A stretch of DNA of 64,000 nucleotides from Lutraria lutraria (Eukaryota; Mollusca; Bivalvia; Venerida; Mactridae). The stretch spans positions 38,847,083 through 38,911,082 of the forward strand of contig OZ026835.1 of NCBI GenBank assembly GCA_964023205.1, written 5' to 3'. The translations under genes and the position numbers were made by a program. Positions 41,401 to 48,107 of this stretch are shown here, piece by piece; within the stretch, counting starts at the first letter, position 1; each line of letters begins with the position of its first letter. Below the pieces are notes generated by a model, which saw nothing but the letters and a program-made list of their open reading frames with translations, was not told where the DNA came from and did no database searches.

Positions 41401-44151
41401 TTGACTTGGTGTTTTAGATAAATGGAGAGGTTGTGAAGTTACCTTATATCAGTGGTACCCGGTTATCTGTAGAGAAACATAACAACAATATATTTGTGAA
41501 TACAGATATTGGATTACAGGTAGTGGGATACTGGTTATAAACTATTGCCTTCAGTTAATTATTGTCTTTTTACTTTTATAAACTTTGTAGTTATAGAGAT
41601 TAAGGTAAATTTCAACAGACTTTGATATTAATATGCAGTCAAACCTGTGAACAAAGGCCACCCTTGAGAAATGCAAACTGTGGCCTTTATTGAGAGGTGG
41701 CCTAAGTCAGAATGTCATTTCGTTCTAAATAATCAATGATGGTTTTTAAAAGAATGGCATTTATTCACAGGATGGCCTTTATACAGAGGTGGCTGCTTAC
41801 ACAGGTTTGACTGAATAATAATGAATGAATACTTATAATAGACTTATGTCAGAGTAAAACTGATACAAGATGCTACACTTAGCGTTTTTCTTTTTTTACT
41901 ATTTCTACTTTCCTAGATTATGTAATATTTATATCAAAACCATTCTGTTATTTACAGTTTGTATGGGATGGATCAAGTCGAGCGGAGTTATCTGTTACTG
42001 GACAGTACAAACGTAGAACATGTGGACTGTGTGGTAACTTTAATGACTTTCCACACGATGATTTACGTACACAATCAGGGGAGATAACAAGCTCAATGTC
42101 GTTGTTTGGTAACAGTTGGAAGGTGATCAAATTTATCAGTACTGAACAAATTATTGCTGAAATCAGTTTAGAAAGATAAGAACAGAACACTTTTTACCTT
42201 GATGATGACTAACCACAAGCAATGCATATTTTCAATGGTGACATCTTACTTTTTGGGTATTTTATTTGGAGTGGAGGGGTACAGTAATATTTGATAAAAT
42301 CGGAGACCTGGACCAGTTGGTAAAATTCTTATTTGTTACAACTGAAAGATGATCATGTCCTGTGTGTTTTTTTTTGATAATACAGGTGCAATTTACTTTG
42401 AAGAATTTAATGACTTAAAGGTACAAATATGTATTCCAGGCGAGTGACCAAACTGCTGATAATTGTGTAGATGGCGCCGACGTTGATCCTTGTGTTGTAC
42501 GTGGATTTCGTGCACACAGACAGGCTGAAACCATGTGTGAGATGATCAGGGTATGATGAGTAATACTTTTATCTTGTTGATATAAAAAAATTAGAAAGCC
42601 ATTGTTGTATATTGTTTATTAAGTGAGTAACTTTGTGTCATGGAAATGTTCACGTTTTTCACAAATAGCCTATTTTCGCAAACATTTCTGTGCAAATAGC
42701 TAGAAAGTGGATATACCACTATATATATTATAATAGAAAATCGACAGTAGTGGGGAAAATTAGGGTAGGTCAGGTATTTTTTTGGGGGGGCCTAATGATA
42801 CTCATATTGCACCCATGTGTATTTTCAGAGTCAATGGTTCTCAGCTTGTCATCGTGTTGTACCATTTGCGCCATACTATGCATCCTGTGTGTATGATTTA
42901 TGTGCCTGTGATAATCAGACAGCATGTTTATGTGATATTCTGGCTACCTATGCCAGTGAGTGTACTAAACTAGGGGTCAGACTACAGTGGAGATCACACT
43001 CATTTTGTGGTAAGTTGAAATGTTAACTTAAAGACGCAACTTCCGATCAGACTATCGGATGCAAATTAACTTTCTCTCTCTACAAATGAACTCTCTCTCT
43101 ACATTGTTTTATCAGTGATAGACATACAGTGAATGTGCTGACTTACTATACTGAATCCATAAATAGCTGAAGCAGACGATGGGTTTAAACCATATAAACT
43201 CCTCCCTCTGCAGTAATTCAAATTTGAATTTCTGCTATAAATTGTTTTGAAAATATAAGAACCTAAATCTTCATACATTTTGAAGTTTCTTATCTGAACT
43301 GATAAAAGAATCATTATGCTTCATTCAGAATATTTTTCAGTGATTAAAAACACCATTTAATATCATTTAAAAAAAAATCTCTCCCTGAGCTGAAAGCAGT
43401 TTGAAAATCAAGGGAAACCACCCACCATCCATTACCTGCCTTTTATACCCCTGTTGGGGATTTAAGAATTATTATGCCTTAATGAAAGTGGACAGTCGGA
43501 GATGTTCCCACCTAGAATGGATAGATTATCCTATTTTCAGCCAACACATGACTGGACAGTCTCCCTGTTCTGACAAATTTTTCTGGAAACAGTTTTCATT
43601 GAGTTATGAGACTTACATGCTTATGTTTATTAGCCCCTCACTGCTCTCTGTTTGAATCCCACCAGGGATGAGAAAAAAAATTCACATGTGAAGAAGCTAG
43701 CTTATGGAAGGTTGATACCCAGGTGTATGCTTGACATTGGCTGTGGGTGCTGCATTAAATGTTAATCCCTAGAGATAATGAGTTATCTTATATAACTGGG
43801 AATTAAACCTTGCTCACTAAACATTGTGGAACAAACTGCTCACTACTTGTTATCTCCCATTCAAAACTCCTTGTTATCTTGTGTCCGGATTTCTATTTTT
43901 CCTTGTAGTTTAAAATAACCTATCTTCATTTTTCAGCAATGGACTGCGACGCAGATAAAGGATTTGTGTTTGATGACTGTGGACCAGTCTGTCACAGGTC
44001 ATGTGACAATTGGCGGACAAAGTTAGGTAACATTACCGAAAACTGCAACAAACCCTGCGTACCTGGTTGTCAATGTACGGCAGATAAAGTTGTTCATCAA
44101 GGGGAGTGTATCTCTATAGAAAAATGTCCAAATTATAAAAAAGATCCTTAA
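2454..44151 (+). CDS. Giant secreted-type protein: VWC/EGF/Kunitz/double tyrosinase-like/vWD (5' end missing)
   Basis: Forty-six exons joined by eye: 2454-2575, 3295-3423, 3939-3987, 4441-4671, 5105-5247, 5940-6160, 6383-7119, 7642-7815, 8499-8684, 9155-9394, 9756-9998, 10479-10637, 10801-11008, 11460-11569, 12020-12185, 12531-14180, 14807-14962, 15405-15499, 15888-16060, 16461-16554, 16918-17162, 17672-17765, 18298-18471, 18769-18954, 19701-19877, 20570-20749, 21610-21690, 22304-22476, 23364-23549, 24120-24299, 24686-24865, 25471-25747, 26501-26677, 27307-27428, 29559-29792, 30286-30982, 31651-31823, 38957-39097, 39570-39723, 40170-40290, 40723-40834, 41418-41519, 41958-42122, 42440-42550, 42829-43009, 43937-44151. 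Every junction keeps phase and all introns are GT-AG except one GC-AG. About 3,373 residues are visible. The first exon starts mid-codon, so the signal peptide lies upstream and is unseen. The Cys-rich modules imply an extracellular, disulfide-bonded matrix protein; the tandem VWC plus vWD tail is that of BMP-binding kielin/BMPER proteins. A role in matrix or shell is inference. Transcripts could split the locus, but phase continuity argues for one gene. Confidence 0.85.
2688..3135. repeat. 18-bp minisatellite in intron 1
   Basis: More than 20 copies of CTCCTCCCCCAATTAATG with T/C and AA/TG variants, followed by degenerate copies to about 3140. It lies between exons 1 and 2. Because 18 is a multiple of 3, several frames on both strands stay open by chance. 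Confidence 0.9.
3446..3812. repeat. GTTTGTTTCTGG-family palindromic repeat with 34-bp tandem core
   Basis: Outer arms read GCCTAAAAAACTGTTTG ... and ... CAGAAACAAACAATT, an inverted pair. In the centre (about 3600-3771) are five copies of a 34-bp unit containing AGTCTATGCATGGTCTCGGG. Related copies occur near 7308, 8822, 10024, 12224, 54172 and 58086. Confidence 0.7.
4073..4248. mobile_element. CAGTCAAACCTGT MITE
   Basis: 176 bp with ends CAGTCAAACCTGTG / CACAGGTTTGACTG. Internal AAGGCC-type repeats are inverted about the middle, so the whole unit can form a hairpin. Intron 3. Confidence 0.75.
4441..5247 (+). other. EGF-like 1 and Kunitz-like 1 (exons 4-5)
   Basis: Exon 4 encodes an EGF-like domain (CEVNPCMNYGQC ... 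CLCQPPYDGQYC) followed at once by a Kunitz fold with spacing C-x8-C-x15-C-x7-C-x12-C. The sixth Kunitz cysteine is an alanine (EAVAV where the second copy has ESRCR). The residue after the second Cys (P1) is Asp, so trypsin inhibition is not expected. The Kunitz is split by a phase-1 intron just before GCGGN. A short Cys-rich stretch beginning IGACCYR follows. Confidence 0.8.
5270..5417. mobile_element. CAGTACAACCTCTCC MITE
   Basis: Ends CAGTACAACCTCTCC and GAGGTCTCACTG, inverted, starting directly after the exon 5 donor region. Second MITE family with the same CAGT...ACTG termini. Confidence 0.65.
5571..5746. mobile_element. CAGTCAAACCTGT MITE, diverged copy
   Basis: Starts CAGTCCAACCTGTG and ends CACACGTTTTACTG, with the internal GGCCACC / GGTGGCC arms. 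Confidence 0.65.
5940..7119 (+). other. Half-VWC plus tyrosinase-like domain 1 (exons 6-7)
   Basis: Exon 6 encodes a Cys-rich linker ending in a half-VWC (CMIEGRKYDVGQ...CQECTC). Exon 7 (737 nt) encodes a complete tyrosinase fold of about 245 residues starting VRKEVRDMT. Family hallmarks: FLPWHR and the LPYYD motif after CuA, then IHTYIGGDM, DPIFYSIHAYID and WWWQ around CuB. Copper ligands deviate. The His nine residues before the PWH His is Asn (a His sits two residues earlier), and the first CuB His is Val. Catalytic competence is doubtful. The paired Cys around HPFGPRG is shared with domain 2. Confidence 0.85.
6182..6265. mobile_element. CAGTCAAACCTGT MITE, 5' fragment
   Basis: About 80 bp matching the left arm (AATCAAACCTGTGAATAAAG, then GACAGGTGGGCATTTGGAGG); the right end is missing. 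It lies 20 bp after the exon 6 donor. Confidence 0.55.
7940..8050. repeat. G-rich 'AGGAAGCAATTT' repeat
   Basis: AGGAAGCAATTT, then a G-run and GGGGCTAATTTAAGATTTT. A related copy at about 55612-55770 has a long C-run. Class unknown. Confidence 0.5.
8195..8432 (+). mobile_element. tRNA-derived SINE, family 1
   Basis: Contains a pol III B-box-like GGGTTCAAGCCCC, a conserved body (CCAGGAACGATGG, GACTGTTGAAAAGGG) and a simple CAAACAAACAAA tail. Same family at 17935-18175 and, inverted, 31339-31588. Confidence 0.7.
9756..9998 (+). other. Cysteine module A (exon 11)
   Basis: A symmetric phase-1 exon encodes a compact module with pattern C-x4-C-x4-C-x7-C-x4-CG-x-C, seen as CIDNPCLKETCPSYPEARC then CGVCRANWF. 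A second copy lies in exons 18-19. Similar modules accompany VWC domains in invertebrate matrix proteins (family knowledge). I do not know a formal domain name for it. Confidence 0.7.
10479..10960 (+). other. EGF-like 2 and Kunitz 2 (exons 12-13)
   Basis: Second copy of the EGF-Kunitz pair. EGF: FCQPNPCENGGTC ... CICPPGFDGHYC. Kunitz: DVCELPISTGDC, WYFD, CQTFLYTGCAGN, then C-x3-C, so all six cysteines are present, unlike copy 1. P1 is Gly (DCGLQ), again not trypsin-like. The intron splits the Kunitz at the second Cys, a different place from copy 1. IGACCYR follows as in copy 1. Confidence 0.85.
10961..12600 (+). other. Pentapeptide tract B1 (exons 13-16)
   Basis: About 15 G-(Y/F/L)-(D/N)-x-x repeats begin right after the GACCYR Cys stretch in exon 13 and continue through exons 14, 15 and the start of exon 16 (GYDRNGFDRDGYNRWGLD in exon 15). 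Exon 14 contains SRRGDVRIE. Block A has no repeats at this position, so the tract looks like an insertion in or expansion of the Cys-rich linker of block B. Confidence 0.8.
11630..11993. mobile_element. CAGTCAAACCTGT MITE interrupted by a second MITE
   Basis: Left arm about 11630-11734 and right arm 11912-11993 (ends CAGGTTTGACTG) belong to one element. They are separated by the 177-bp CTCTCC-type MITE 11735-11911 (CAGTGCAACCTCTCC ... GGAGAGGTTATACTG). Confidence 0.65.
12608..13560 (+). other. Half-VWC plus tyrosinase-like domain 2 (exon 16)
   Basis: The 1,650-nt exon 16 encodes a half-VWC (KFGETWRAGCQYCTC), then a second tyrosinase fold starting KEVRDMSKDEM, with LPWHR, IPYYDW, WVGGHM, DPLYVSVLAFID and WWDWQ. 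CuA keeps the upstream and PWH histidines, but the middle position is Phe. In CuB the two His of the first motif read Leu and Ser, and the HH-position ligand reads Leu. It is therefore predicted to be a pseudoenzyme. Unlike block A, the domain and the following repeats share one exon. Confidence 0.85.
13597..14180 (+). other. Pentapeptide tract B2 (exon 16)
   Basis: The longest and most regular tract: about 24 copies of G-(Y/F)-(D/N/S)-x-x in roughly 150 residues, for example MGYDRHGFNREGYDAEGYN and later GYDSSGYDRTGYDRYGYN. It is intronless here, whereas tract A is spread over three exons. It ends at DRNKC and passes into a non-repetitive segment like that following tract A. Confidence 0.85.
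14285..14453. mobile_element. CAGTCAAACCTGT MITE, diverged
   Basis: Internal GAATAAAGGCC units and GGGTGAAC...TTCACAG right arm; termini eroded. In intron 16. Confidence 0.5.
14807..15975 (+). other. Linker and cysteine module B (exons 17-19)
   Basis: Exon 17 encodes a 52-residue linker without cysteines (YTVNWLRRDSQVPLIEG...). Exons 18-19 encode the second Cys module (CIEDLCLERSCPGYPDAVC, CGSCKLEWY), aligned with module A of exon 11 but interrupted by a phase-1 intron inside CP|GYPD. A VWC starts immediately after, in the same exon. Confidence 0.75.
15535..15702. mobile_element. CAGTCAAACCTGT MITE, diverged
   Basis: ATCAAACCTGTGATAGC on the left and GGTGGCATTTGTTCACAGG on the right, in intron 18. 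Confidence 0.55.
16119..16300. repeat. Dispersed repeat 'CCCCGCAAATGAAGTTTGAG'
   Basis: Shares its end (ATATCCCCGCAAATGAAGT) and interior (GATTGCAATGAAACTTGAA) with an inverted copy at about 53160-53310. Class not assigned. Confidence 0.5.
17935..18175 (+). mobile_element. tRNA-derived SINE, family 1
   Basis: tRNA-like head GAGCGAGTGGTTAAGGTAG and B-box GGTTCGAGCCCC, then the conserved body and a CAAACAAATCAAAT tail. Intron 22. Confidence 0.75.
19463..19638. mobile_element. CAGTCAAACCTGT MITE, near-complete
   Basis: Both termini intact (CAGTCAAACCTGTG / CACAGGTTTGACTG) and flanked by TA on each side, consistent with TA target duplication. Confidence 0.8.
19933..20152. repeat. Dispersed repeat with AGACAGACAG end
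   Basis: Shares TTTTTTAAACACAATGCC, GACCTTGACATTTGACC and the terminal ATATGCCCC with an inverted copy at 23825-24050 (intron 29). Contains a CAGACAGACAAATAGACAGA microsatellite. Confidence 0.5.
21244..21364. mobile_element. CTCTCC MITE, 5'-truncated
   Basis: Right half only: GAGAGGTTGTTGCTC, then CTGGAGAGGTTGTACTG. Intron 26. Confidence 0.55.
21738..22050 (+). mobile_element. tRNA-derived SINE, family 3 (putative)
   Basis: A-box-like GTCTAGTGGTAATG and B-box-like GAGTTTGAATCTTG, about 35 bp apart. The downstream part (ACAGATCTGAAATGACCATA, GGGCCTTTAAACAACAGATA) recurs near 37590-37660 and partly at 11060-11170. Confidence 0.5.
22520..22720. repeat. 'GTACTGAAAGTACT' dispersed repeat
   Basis: AGTATTTGTGGAAACTGAACTTACTGAAGACTTGCATTGC and following sequence match 24920-25110, with shorter pieces at 12452-12490 and 15828-15875. 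Class unknown. Confidence 0.5.
23156..23225 (-). repeat. tRNA-like sequence (pseudo-tRNA or SINE head)
   Basis: The minus strand reads AACTCAGTTGGTAAAGCAT (A-box) and GGTCGCAGGTTCGAACCCC (B-box), with a TTGCAAG anticodon-like loop. Acceptor, anticodon and T stems do not pair properly, so it is not a functional tRNA. Confidence 0.55.
24305..24572. mobile_element. CAGTCAAACCTGT MITE, compound copy
   Basis: AATAAAACCTGTGAACAAAG at the left. GGCC arms repeat more than once before TTTGTTCACAGCATCGACTG at the right. It is longer than the family norm, suggesting two overlapping insertions. Confidence 0.5.
25888..25964. repeat. Short palindromic MITE, copy 2
   Basis: CGAGGGTTTAACGCAACAGT ... TGTTGCGCTGAGCCCTCG; inverted orientation relative to copies 1 and 3 judged by the central AATAAGAAC. 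Intron 32. Confidence 0.65.
26290..26396. mobile_element. CAGTCAAACCTGT MITE, right portion
   Basis: GATAAAGGCCACACTGTG and GTGTGGCCTTTGTTTACAGG, ending TTTGATTG. Intron 32. Confidence 0.5.
27054..27230. mobile_element. CAGTCAAACCTGT MITE
   Basis: CAGTCAAGCCTGTGCTAGC ... CACATGCTTGACTG, TA-flanked, 177 bp. Intron 33. Confidence 0.75.
28868..29033. mobile_element. CAGTCAAACCTGT MITE
   Basis: TAGTCAAACCTGTTTTTGC ... AAAGGTTTGACTG, with AAAGG arms inside. Intron 34. Confidence 0.65.
31339..31588 (-). mobile_element. tRNA-derived SINE, family 1 (inverted)
   Basis: The reverse complement shows the GAGTGGTTAAGGTCGATG head, the CCTCTCACTGATGGAGGG segment and the AAAACTCAAATAAACAAAC tail shared with 17935-18175. 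It follows the GC-AG donor of exon 36 by about 350 bp. Confidence 0.7.
32196..33375. repeat. Tandem duplication of about 0.55-0.6 kb in intron 37
   Basis: Copy 1 about 32196-32738 and copy 2 about 32807-33375 both begin AAAGAAATACAACCTTTAGAA and end with GAGGGTCTGT(A/G)TTATAAAA. The order of shared blocks is the same (GTCAATGGTT, TTTCACCAAATCCTGAACTA, GAAACTTCTGGCTACAAAAT), with small indels between them. Confidence 0.8.
33600..34500. repeat. Spaced hairpin repeats around AGCACA-TGAT-TGTGCT
   Basis: At least five units (near 33605, 33735, 34165, 34292, 34430) contain GCAAGCACATGATTGTGCT or close variants, a perfect 6-bp stem with 4-nt loop. Each is followed about 30 bp later by a CA(T/A)CAACCAAGTG-like motif. 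Spacing among the last three is about 130-140 bp. Confidence 0.65.
37341..37418. repeat. Short palindromic MITE, copy 3
   Basis: TCGAGGGCTCAGCGCAACAC ... GCATTGAACCCTC, same orientation as copy 1. Confidence 0.65.
38145..38319. mobile_element. CAGTCAAACCTGT MITE, left end diverged
   Basis: CCAGTGTATGTGGCCCC on the left, CACAGGTTTGACTG on the right, with GAATAAAGGCC and AAAGGCCACTT inside. Confidence 0.65.
39870..40040. repeat. Degenerate minisatellite of about 30 bp in intron 39
   Basis: Repeats of GAAATACAAGG(G)TGATAACCACTG with variants (GGAGATAATCCCTG). Confidence 0.65.
40980..41225 (-). mobile_element. tRNA-derived SINE, family 2
   Basis: The minus strand starts GCTGTGGTACAGTGGTTAGT (A-box-like), with a CTGGGCATTAATCCTG segment. 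The body shares AGAAGTTACCAACTCC-type sequence with 62985-63150, and the head resembles 44440-44575. Confidence 0.55.
41636..41813. mobile_element. CAGTCAAACCTGT MITE, near-complete
   Basis: CAGTCAAACCTGTG ... CACAGGTTTGACTG, 178 bp, with strong internal inverted arms. Intron 42. Confidence 0.8.
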
Positions 44152-44252
44152 CAATATAATACCATTCTTAAAATGATTTACTAGTGAATCAGTGACTTCC
44201 ATATTCATTTCTTAAAGATTTGTTTTAACTTTATGTGTGAATTTTATGTTTG

Positions 44253-44258
44253 AATAAA
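44253..44258 (+). terminator. Polyadenylation signal of the giant gene
   Basis: AATAAA lies 102 bp after the TAA stop, within AT-rich sequence and followed by GT-containing sequence, as expected for a short 3' UTR. Confidence 0.6.
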
Positions 44259-44439
44259 GTAAGCCCCCATGAGAAATTACCAGTGATGTTTTCATTTAGT
44301 GGCCGAACTATGAAATTGATATCCGTGTTTTATTTAAACTAAAAGATGTTATAGGGCAGATGGTGTTGACAGACAAGGGTGAGAATCTGTTTTGTTTGGC
44401 TTTAAATATTGCAGTTACTGTACTCAATAATTCTAATTG

Positions 44440-44575
44440 ATCAGGTTTTTTTCAGTGGATTTACAATAATATCATCCATTTTATATAGAAGGGTATGATC
44501 TGCCATGTCCAAAATTCAAACCCAAATTGCCAGATTACAAGTCCAGCACACTGGACCATTGCCGCCAATTAGTAA
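44440..44575 (-). mobile_element. SINE family 2 fragment
   Basis: TATAGAAGGGTATGATCTGC and CACACTGGACCATTGCCGCC match 63055-63150. Confidence 0.5.
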
Positions 44576-45891
44576 TCTCTCCAATTATACTAAAGTATCC
44601 ATGTATAGCTTGACAACAAAACTTACAGCAATTGTTTTTCACCTTTTTTCTCGGCTATAAAATACCACATGGTGCCTACATGCAGTACCGAGAGCAACTG
44701 TCAACATCTCAATGATATCTACTTAGAGATTAAGCAAACAACTACAAGAATATACAGTTAGAATTTGGACAAGTTATACAATAGTAACAGTAGACAAGAT
44801 AGATTTCAATAATATTTATTTGTAGTTTTTAGACCGACTTGGTCATGACATAGTGCTATAAAAATGATAAACAGGTCAATAAAGGAAGTATAGAGAATGA
44901 CAAAATTGAAGAATACTGAAGAAATATTGTAGTTACCTTTGTATATAACCAAGTTGAGAGACACATGATAGAATAATAGACAGCTATCAAGTACAGTATC
45001 CAGTGAAACTCTGTGATCTGGCCCCAAGGCTATAAAACATGAGGACAGTCTCAGAGCTCAAACCTCCATTCCATACTCAAGCTATTATGATCGAAAAGAT
45101 AGAACTGACAGACAGCTTATATTATTGTCTGATCATAATTCACTAGGAAATTTTGAAAGACAAGGTCTGAGATTTAAGCATGGAGACCAATCTAAAGTTT
45201 TATAGCCTTAGGGCCTGGACCTTACTAATCCAAAAATCTCCAGGCTCCATTAAATTTGTTTATCCTGATTCTTTATTGAATTTCTTTTATGAAAACATTA
45301 ATAAATTTTCATAATAAAAATCCAGATTGGAGATCTTCTATTGAATTAAGTACAGAATGCAAAATTATGATACATTTTGATTAATTATTAGCATTCTTTC
45401 TTCAAATGCTTTAATACTTTTGTTCTTTTACATACAATTACTCTAAAGGGTTAAACAAGTTTCAGTTTGCCATTAGCATAAATACATTCTGTATATATTT
45501 TATGTTAAAAAACAACAACCTGTAGTAAATGTATGAATTACATAGCGTGAGTACAATTTTAAAAAAGATTTTTTTTTCATTTACAGGTAATATTAATTTC
45601 ATCCTATCATAGAACATGATTTACCTAACTAATATAAGGCTGTAACTGCCTAACACAATATGTAAACATACATCAAAACAAACCAATGAAGTATTTTCTT
45701 AGGAAATTTACAAACGAAAAAGTATCAGTCCTACATGAAATGAAAGTTTTATAATAATTATGCAGTAGAAGACAGAGGTCATTTAATATATATGCATGGG
45801 TAAAAGTTAAAAAATTTGAAAAACCTAAAAACTGAAGCTTGGGGTTATGGAAACAATAAAAACCAGTCTACAGAAACAATAAACAAGAGGG

Positions 45892-47038
45892 CCAAGATGG
45901 CCCTATATCGCTCACATGACAATCACTGTTCACTCATTAAAACATTGTTTTGAACTGGTGACCTAGTTTTTGACCCCAGACGACCTATGTTCAAATTTGT
46001 CTTACATATCATTAAGACAAACAGTCTGACTAGGTTTGGTGAAGATACGATCAAAATTTGACATCTACAGTGTTAATAAGGTTTTCCTAAGATTTGACCT
46101 TGTGACCTGGTTTTTGACCCTAGGTGACCCATATTTGAACTTGTCCTTAATATCATTAAGACAAACAATCTGACAAAGTTTTGCCAAGATCCAATCAAAA
46201 CCATGACATTTAGAGCTTTTACAAGATTTTTACCTAAGATTTGACCTTGTGACCCAGTTTTTGAACCCGGCTGACCCATGTTCATCCTTGACCCACATAT
46301 CATTGAGGCAAACATTTTGACAAGGTTTGATGAAGATCCAATTAAAACTGTGACATCTACAGTGTTAACAAAGTTTTCCTAAGATTTGACCTGGTGACCT
46401 AGTTATTGACCCCAGATGACCCATATTTATACTTGACCGTTATATCATTAAAACAAACGATTTGACAAAGTTTGGTGAAGATCCAATAATAACTGTGAAA
46501 TCTACAGTGTTAACATGGTTTTTCTTAAGATTTGACCTAGCGACCTAGTTTTTGACCCAAGATGACCCATGTTCGAACTCGTCCAAGATATTATAAAGAC
46601 AAACATTCTGACAAGGTTTCATGTTCATCCAATCAAAACAGTGACTTCTAGAGTGTTCACAAGGTTTTCCAGCAATTTGCCCTAGTGACCTAATTTTACT
46701 ACAGAAATTACCCATTTTCAAACTTGACCTACATATTATTAAAATAAACATTCTGACAAAGTTTCATGAAGATAAATTAAAACAGTGATTTCTAAAGTGT
46801 TCGCAAGGTTTTCCCTTATTTGGCCCTGGTGACCTAGTTTTTGACCCCAAATGGCCCAATATCGAACTCGTCCGAGATTTTGTTGATATTAACATTCTGA
46901 CCCAGTTTTGCTAAAATTGAGCCAAAAATGTGGCCCCTAGTGTGGTCACAACATAAAGTTTGACGACGCATGATGCCGGACGCCGGACGGAGAGTGATCC
47001 TAATAGCTCACTTTGTCACTTTGTGACGTGTGAGCTAA
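45892..47038 (+). mobile_element. Long element with tandem core, copy 1 (Helitron-like?)
   Basis: Starts AAGAGGGCCAAGATGGCCC. The body contains about six degenerate units of 120-170 bp (TTTGACCTxGTGACCTAGTT, ATTAAGACAAACA, TTTGGTGAAGATCCAAT). It ends with GATGCCGGACGCCGGACGG, a CTCAC...GTGAG palindrome and GAGCTAA. No reading frame. Terminal CTAA after a hairpin is Helitron-like (inference). Confidence 0.6.
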
Positions 47039-47086
47039 AAAAAGACTGTGGAAACAACAAAAAAAATCAGTCTATGGAAACAATAA

Positions 47087-48107
47087 CAAGAGGGCCACAT
47101 TGGCCCTTTATCGCTCACCTGAGAACCAAGGCCAATAATCAATGACCAGGTAATATAGTTTCCATCTCGTAAAACTCATTTTTACGTAGATTTTGAGATC
47201 AAAACCAACAATGAAGGTATAATACTGTTAAACAAGCTAAAACGTAGCAATTTTTCTAATCCAAGGGTCCATTACTCTTGAAGTTGTGGTCTGATTCCAT
47301 CCATAACTTAACATGTCCAAAACCATAAGGTCATACACATCTATTGTAAATATAATTAGGATCGGTGAATAAATGAAGGCGCTAGAGTGTAAACAAGCTA
47401 AAATATAGCAAATTTGCTAAGTAAAGGGCCCATAACTCTTGAAGATGTGGTCCGATTCCGCCCATAATTGAACTTGTTCGAGATCTTTTGGATATACTCA
47501 TTTACTGAAAATATTATTAGGATCGGTGTATAAATGAAGGCGCTAGTGTGTAAACAAGCTAAAATATAGCAAATTTTCAAAATCAAGGGCCCATAACTCT
47601 TGAAGTTTGGGTCCGATTCTGTCCATAATCGAAGTTGTCCAAGATCTCTTGGTTATACACATTTACTGAAATTATGATTTGGATTGGTGAATAAATAAAT
47701 GCGCTAGAGTGTAAACAAACTCAAATATAGTAAATTTTCTAAGTCAAGGGCCCATAACTCTTGAAGTTCTGGTCCGATATTGCCCATAATCGAACTTGTC
47801 CAAGATCTTTGGTTATACACATTTACTGAAAATATGATCAGGATTGGTGAATAAATGAAGGCGCTAGAGTGTAAACAAGCTAAATATAGCAAATTTTGTA
47901 ATTCAAGGGCCCATAACTCTAGAAGTTATTATCAGATTTTGCCCATAATCAAACTTAGCCGAGACATTGTGGCCATATACATTGTGAGCAAGTTTAATCA
48001 AGATTCGTAAAGAGTTGCTGTTGCTAGAGTGTAAACAAACTAATTGTGGACGGACGACGGACATTCACCGATCCTAAAAGCTCACCTGATGAATCAGGTG
48101 AGCTAAA
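47087..48107 (+). mobile_element. Long element with tandem core, copy 2
   Basis: Starts AAGAGGGCCACATTGGCCC and ends in a perfect 12-bp-stem hairpin AGCTCACCTGAT-GA-ATCAGGTGAGCT, then AAAA. The core is about five units of roughly 145-165 bp (CGCTAGAGTGTAAACAAGC, AAGGGCCCATAACTCTTG). The core differs from copy 1 although the ends are alike. Confidence 0.6.

Larger units (their letters stand above)
40170..44151 (+). other. C-terminal vWD, C8 and TIL domains (exons 40-46)
   Basis: vWD: CVVYGDPHYRTFDG at the start, contributing the GDPH motif, and RRTCGLCGNFND near the end (exons 40-43). C8: SACHRVVPFAPYYASC with CACDNQTACLC (exons 44-45). TIL: CDADKGFVFDDCGPVC ... CVPGCQC ... CISIEKCP (exon 46). 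The protein ends 11 codons after the last Cys-rich turn. VWC-vWD-C8-TIL is the BMPER/kielin tail. In BMPER the GDPH site is acid-cleaved; its conservation suggests but does not prove the same here. Confidence 0.9.
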
